Assembly: GCA_002418895.1 (NCBI GenBank) | Contig: DIFA01000002.1 | Span: forward strand, 1 to 15,010 | Reading direction: 5' to 3' | Length of the DNA stretch: 15,010 nt | Origin: Dehalococcoidia bacterium UBA5760 | GTDB taxonomy: Bacteria; Chloroflexota; Dehalococcoidia; Dehalococcoidales; UBA5760 | Part shown: positions 14,022 through 15,010 of the stretch, one piece after another | How the letters are laid out: every line of letters starts with the position of its first letter | Numbering within the stretch: position 1 is the first letter of the stretch | The notes under the pieces: model-generated | The model's database searches: none | What the model was told of the DNA's origin: nothing | Seen by the model: only the letters and a program-made list of their open reading frames with translations | Made by a program: the position numbers and the translations under genes

Positions 14022-15010
14022 CTATGATCGGGCGACATCGAAGCGGTCCAGGTTCATTACCTTGTTCCATGCCGCGATAAAGTCGTGCACGAATTTCTCC
14101 TGGGAGTCCTCACATCCATAGACCTCTGACAGAGCCCGGAGCTGGGCGTTCGAACCAAAGATAAGATCGACGCGTGTGCCGGTCCATTTTAGTTCGCCCG
14201 TTACACGGTCACGACCCTCGAACACTTCTTTATCCTCTGGAGTTGGTTCCCAGATCGTACCCATGTCGAGCAGATTTGCGAAGAAGTCATTGGTGAGCGT
14301 CTCCGGACGCTTGGTGAATACGCCGTGCCGGGAATTTCCGTGATTAGCATTCAATATCCGCATACCGCCGATCAGAACCGTCATCTCAGGAGCGGTCAGG
14401 GTAAGTAGTTGCGCCCGATCAACCAACAGTTCCTCTGCCGATACGGCATATTTGGCTTTGAGGTAGTTGCGGAACCCATCTGCAGACGGTTCGAGCACGA
14501 CAAATGAATTTACGTCGGTCTGTGCCTGCGATGCATCCGTACGTCCCGGTGTGAAGGGTACTGTCACGTCGTGTCCGCCTTTCTTTGCTGCTGCTTCTAC
14601 AGCCGCGCAGCCGCCCAGAACGATCAGGTCAGCCAGCGAGACCTTCTTACCACCGGGCTCCGAATTGTTGAATGCCTTCCGGATCCCTTCGAGAGTCTTC
14701 AGAACCTTCGCTAGTTTCGTCGGCTGGTTGACTTCCCAGTTCTTCTGCGGTGCGAGGCGAATGCGTGCCCCGTTGGCACCGCCGCGCTTGTCGGAGCCGC
14801 GGAAGGTAGATGCCGAAGCCCAGGCGGTATAAACCAGTTCCGAGATAGACAGGTCTGAAGCCAGGATCTTACCCTTGAGGGAAGCGATGTCATTCGCGTC
14901 GATCAGTTCATGGTCGACTGCGGGTACCGGGTCTTGCCAGATGAGATCTTCGGCAGGAACCTCCGGGCCGAGATAGCGCGAGCGTGGTCCCATGTCGCGG
15001 TGGGTCAGCT
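14022..15010 (-). CDS. katG: Catalase-peroxidase KatG, C-terminal part (runs off the right edge)
   Basis: The reading frame is open to the window edge and gives 328 residues plus stop; the family is about 720-740 residues, so roughly the last 45% is visible. It starts inside the conserved L-T-H-R-D-M-G-P-R-S-R-Y-L-G-P-E-V-P stretch, which in the family includes the mobile arginine involved in catalase activity. It continues through W-A-S-A-S-T-F-R-G-S-D-K-R-G-G-A-N-G-A-R-I-R-L, L-A-D-L-I-V-L-G-G-C-A-A-V-E, H-G-V-F-T-K-R-P and L-T-N-D-F-F-x-N-L-L-D-M-G, and ends K-V-M-N-L-D-R-F-D-V-A-R-S, the normal KatG terminus. This is the second peroxidase-like domain, which binds no haem but is needed for folding; the haem ligands and the Met-Tyr-Trp adduct are outside the window. 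The full enzyme would destroy hydrogen peroxide in the cytoplasm. An in-frame ATG at 14993 is internal, not the start. Confidence 0.96.
   Translation of the reverse strand, partial: LTHRDMGPRSRYLGPEVPAEDLIWQDPVPAVDHELIDANDIASLKGKILASDLSISELVYTAWASASTFRGSDKRGGANGARIRLAPQKNWEVNQPTKLAKVLKTLEGIRKAFNNSEPGGKKVSLADLIVLGGCAAVEAAAKKGGHDVTVPFTPGRTDASQAQTDVNSFVVLEPSADGFRNYLKAKYAVSAEELLVDRAQLLTLTAPEMTVLIGGMRILNANHGNSRHGVFTKRPETLTNDFFANLLDMGTIWEPTPEDKEVFEGRDRVTGELKWTGTRVDLIFGSNAQLRALSEVYGCEDSQEKFVHDFIAAWNKVMNLDRFDVARS

Noticed and set aside
1..15010. CRISPR array, tRNA, rRNA, IS element or phage gene
   Set aside because: No regularly spaced direct repeats, cloverleaf, rRNA-like stretch, transposase or integrase motifs were seen on reading both strands.

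Overview
The window reads as a chromosomal segment of a bacterium of medium GC content. The gene set points loosely to the Chloroflexota (Dehalococcoidia-like) or a similar anaerobic lineage: a soluble MEDS/multi-PAS hybrid histidine kinase, a secreted repeat protein with IPT/TIG-like domains, a SIMPL-domain lipoprotein and an iron-type alcohol dehydrogenase. This placement is inferred from family style and not from a marker gene. No transposase, phage gene, CRISPR array, tRNA or rRNA was recognised.

Layout. Positions 1-191 hold the 3' end of a plus-strand gene with an arrestin/Spo0M-like C-terminus. A small membrane protein follows (291-608). A very long hybrid sensor kinase lies on the minus strand (627-4307) behind a near-consensus promoter. 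After a 329-base AT-rich gap come two minus-strand genes with separate promoters: a phosphoribosyltransferase-family protein (4637-5302) and the rRNA/tRNA methyltransferase rlmN (5503-6549). Divergent from rlmN is a SIMPL lipoprotein (6726-7496) that ends in a strong hairpin. Two small unknown plus-strand genes follow (7638-7787, 7818-8156). They face an iron-containing alcohol dehydrogenase (8182-9363, minus), which shares a divergent control region with an AhpD-like CxxC protein (9583-9924, plus). A UshA-type 5'-nucleotidase homologue without a signal peptide (9939-11405) and a cell-surface repeat protein (11488-13458) are on the minus strand. The right edge is the C-terminal half of catalase-peroxidase KatG (14022 to the end, minus).

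The window looks like a mosaic of short independent transcription units, several with recognisable sigma-70-type promoters. Three genes are compatible with redox or oxidative stress (KatG, the AhpD-like protein, the alcohol dehydrogenase), but they are not one operon.

The most interesting non-coding signal is at 13643-13795 on the minus strand. A promoter-like pair is spaced so that the predicted +1 is the first base of a 10-base arm. That arm is perfectly complementary to a second arm about 100 nt downstream, which is followed at once by a TTTTCTTTT tract. Nested short helices with a GNRA loop lie between the arms. This has the architecture of an independent small structured RNA of about 118 nt, and it does not match any RNA family known to me.
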